A DNA stretch of 64,000 bases, taken from assembly GCA_026004615.1 (NCBI GenBank), contig BPJM01000003.1, forward strand, positions 393,637 through 457,636, given 5' to 3'. Below the pieces are notes generated by a model, which was given only the letters and a program-made list of their open reading frames with translations, ran no database searches and had not been told where the DNA came from. Positions 62,358 to 64,000 of this stretch are shown here, piece after piece (the first letter of the stretch is position 1; each line of letters begins with the position of its first letter). A program made the position numbers and the translations under genes. Source of the stretch: Planctomycetota bacterium. GTDB taxonomy: Bacteria; Planctomycetota; J058; J103.

Positions 62358-63631
62358 TCAGCCGCCAGCCGGCGGCGGGCAGGGCGCGCTCGCTGGCGCC
62401 GGGCCGAGCGGTGCCGGGGGCTGCGCCTGCAGCAGTGCCGCCGCCGCCGCCTGGGCGCGCGCGAAGGTGCGGCGCACCGGCTCGCCCCGCTCGCGCGCGA
62501 GCCGGCGCACATCCTCGAACTCCGGGCTCGCCGTCACCAGTCGCCCGGCGTACCAGGCGCACTTCACCGCCACCTCGCCGCCGCCCTCCGGCAGCGCCAC
62601 GCGCCGCACCTCGCGCACCAGTTCGGTCCGCTCCAGCCGGCGCCGCCGCAGCCCGAGCGTGCTCGTCTCGCGGATCAGCACCTGCTCGAGCTGCGCCGCC
62701 GTCTCGGGCCGCGCCAGCGCGCACAGCCAGAATCCGGGCCGCCCCTTCTTCATGAAGCAGGGCACGCCGAACGCATCGAGCGCACCCGCCTCCCAGCAGC
62801 GCCTGCAGCGCTGCGGCGAGCAGCTCCCCGCTCATGTCGTCGACGTTGCACTCCAGCAGCACCACCTCGCCGTGCGCCGCGCGGCGATGGCTGCTCGGCC
62901 TGCGCCTCGCCCAGCCACAGCCGCAGCACGTTCGGCCGCCCCGGCCAGTCCGCGCTGCCGGCGCCGTAGCCGGTGCGCACCAGCCGCATCGGCGGCGGCG
63001 GGCCGAACTGCTCGGCGAGCCCGCAGCAGCAGCGCCGCGCCCGTGGGCGTGGTCAGCTCGTGCGGCAGCGGGGAGCGCGCGGACCGGCACCCCTTCGAGC
63101 AGCCGCAGGGTGGCGGGTCCCGGCGAGGGGCAGCTCGCCCGTGCGCGCTGTGCACCGTACCCGCCGCTGCCCACGGTGGCCGCGCTCGCGAATACCCGTT
63201 CTACCCCGAGCAGCTCCAGCCCCAGGACCACCCCCGCCACGTCGACGAGCGCGTCGAGGGCGCCCACCTCGTGGAAGTGGACCTCTTCGGGCGCACAGCC
63301 GTGCACGGCCGCCTCCGCGGCGCCGAGCAGCTCGAAGACCGCGCATGCCCGCGCCAGCACCCGCTCCGGCAGCCCGGCTTGCCCGAGCCGCGCGCGCACC
63401 GCCCCGAGGGTGCGCGGTGGCTGCGCGTTCTGGCGCACCGCGACCACCGCGCGCGTGGCGGCGAGTCCCGCCCGCTCGACCCGCTCGAACTCCAGCTCGA
63501 ACGCCTCCCCCAGGCCCAGCCCCCGCAGCCCCGCCCGCAGCCGCTCCGGCTCCAGCCGCGGCGTCGACCAGCGCCGCGAGCATCATGTCGCCCGCGGCCC
63601 CGCTGAAACAGTCCAGGTATGCGATCCGCAT
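62358..63631 (-). pseudogene. larC: LarC, nickel-pincer cofactor synthesis protein, multiply frameshifted
   Basis: LarC inserts nickel into the pincer nucleotide of lactate racemase. ATG 63631 begins MRIAYLDCFSGAAGDMMLAALVD. Family sequence continues through successive frames: LEPERLRAGLRGLGLGEAFELEF, VHFHEVGALDALVDVAGVV, TVHSAHGELPLPGPATLRLLEG, LPHELTTPTGAALLLR, MRLVRTGYGAGSADW, GEVVLLECNVDDMSGELLAAALQALL, and FMKKGRPGFWLCALARPE to the stop. About eight single extra bases explain all shifts; without them the product is ~421 residues, the family's normal size. larB and larE are not in the window. Confidence 0.85.
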
Positions 63632-63790
63632 CCGCGCTGCGCTCCCGGTACCCGCCGCGCCCCGGGCGCCGGCCGCGGCCCGCTCCCGCCGCCCCGCCGG
63701 AGACCGGATAGCGGAGCATACCGCAGCGGGCACGCCGCTCGCCAGCGCGCCGGCGGGGGGTGTGTCACGGCCGTGTCACCGCCGTTCGCG

Positions 63791-63818
63791 TTGACGGGGT
63801 TGCGGTTGCGGCTATAAT
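63791..63818 (+). promoter_or_regulatory. Strong promoter near the window end
   Basis: TTGACG (63791-63796), 16-bp spacer, TATAAT (63813-63818). Divergent from larC. Confidence 0.75.
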
Positions 63819-64000
63819 CGCCCCCTACCGCTGGGGGATGTGCGGTCAGGTGGTCGATGCCCGCGGGGCGGCGGCGGGCGGGTGGTGGAGCAATCGGTCG
63901 CGCGCGGTCGCACCGCCTCGCCGGCACCCCAGCCCCACGGGCCTCGGCGGCGCGCTCGCGGCGCGCCGGCGCGCTCCCTTTACGGAGCCGGACGCTCGGA
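63819..64000 (+). other. Leader of an unidentified downstream gene
   Basis: Transcript from the preceding promoter would run out of the window. An ATG at 63838 opens a frame to the end but the encoded sequence is unrecognisable; no RNA gene seen. Confidence 0.3.

Overview
The window is very GC-rich (roughly 70-75% by eye) and comes from a Gram-negative type of bacterium. Supporting this are lipoproteins, secreted enzymes with signal peptides, an AsmA/YhdP-like envelope protein, TRAP transporters and GroES/GroEL. The mix of FHA-kinase-DUF4388, TatT-type TRAP lipoproteins, a DUF3106 protein and DUF5117-type metalloprotease would fit a deep proteobacterial or myxobacteria-like lineage. I cannot assign a taxon from sequence alone. 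Many transcription units carry a good -10 box only 6-9 nt before the start codon and no Shine-Dalgarno sequence, which suggests frequent leaderless mRNAs.

Layout: 0-10 kb holds housekeeping and export genes: the end of a ketopantoate-reductase-like gene, endonuclease III, a DCC-family protein, a secreted unknown, a response regulator with a perfect sigma70 promoter, an MFS carrier, and an MdlA/MdlB-like heterodimeric ABC exporter. Two complete TatT-DctP-DctQ-DctM (TPR-associated TRAP) operons follow at 10.2-14.8 kb and 16.5-20.7 kb, separated by a secreted alpha/beta hydrolase. At 20.7-29.6 kb a tightly overlapping run encodes a nitrilase fused to a LigD-phosphoesterase-like domain, a neutral ceramidase lipoprotein, an OppABC importer without ATPases, an ECF sigma factor, and a zinc-finger anti-sigma protein continuous with a DUF3106 region. 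It ends in a 19-bp-stem hairpin.

29.7-38 kb: an FHA-kinase-DUF4388 protein is divergent from the most striking gene of the window, a TAXI-type TRAP solute receptor fused to a pentameric ligand-gated ion channel. After that come an alpha/alpha-toroid membrane protein, sirtuin, kynureninase-like enzyme, SDR and a frameshifted small gene. 38-55 kb: TetR regulator, ferritin, tRNA-Lys(UUU), tsaB (frameshifted), alr, a 1200-residue AsmA-like protein, zinc metalloprotease, aldehyde dehydrogenase, rhomboid protease, FtsK and an acyl-CoA thioesterase.

55-64 kb: groES-groEL (groEL carries three single-base insertions), rnpA-yidD, a MerR regulator and FliA/WhiG-type sigma factor bracketed by two related operator-like motifs, lysA, an SGNH hydrolase, and larC broken by about eight single-base insertions. 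Every frameshift I can place is a +1 G/C insertion. This looks more like sequence error than gene decay, although the errors are oddly clustered. The window ends with a strong promoter at 63791-63818 for something just beyond it.
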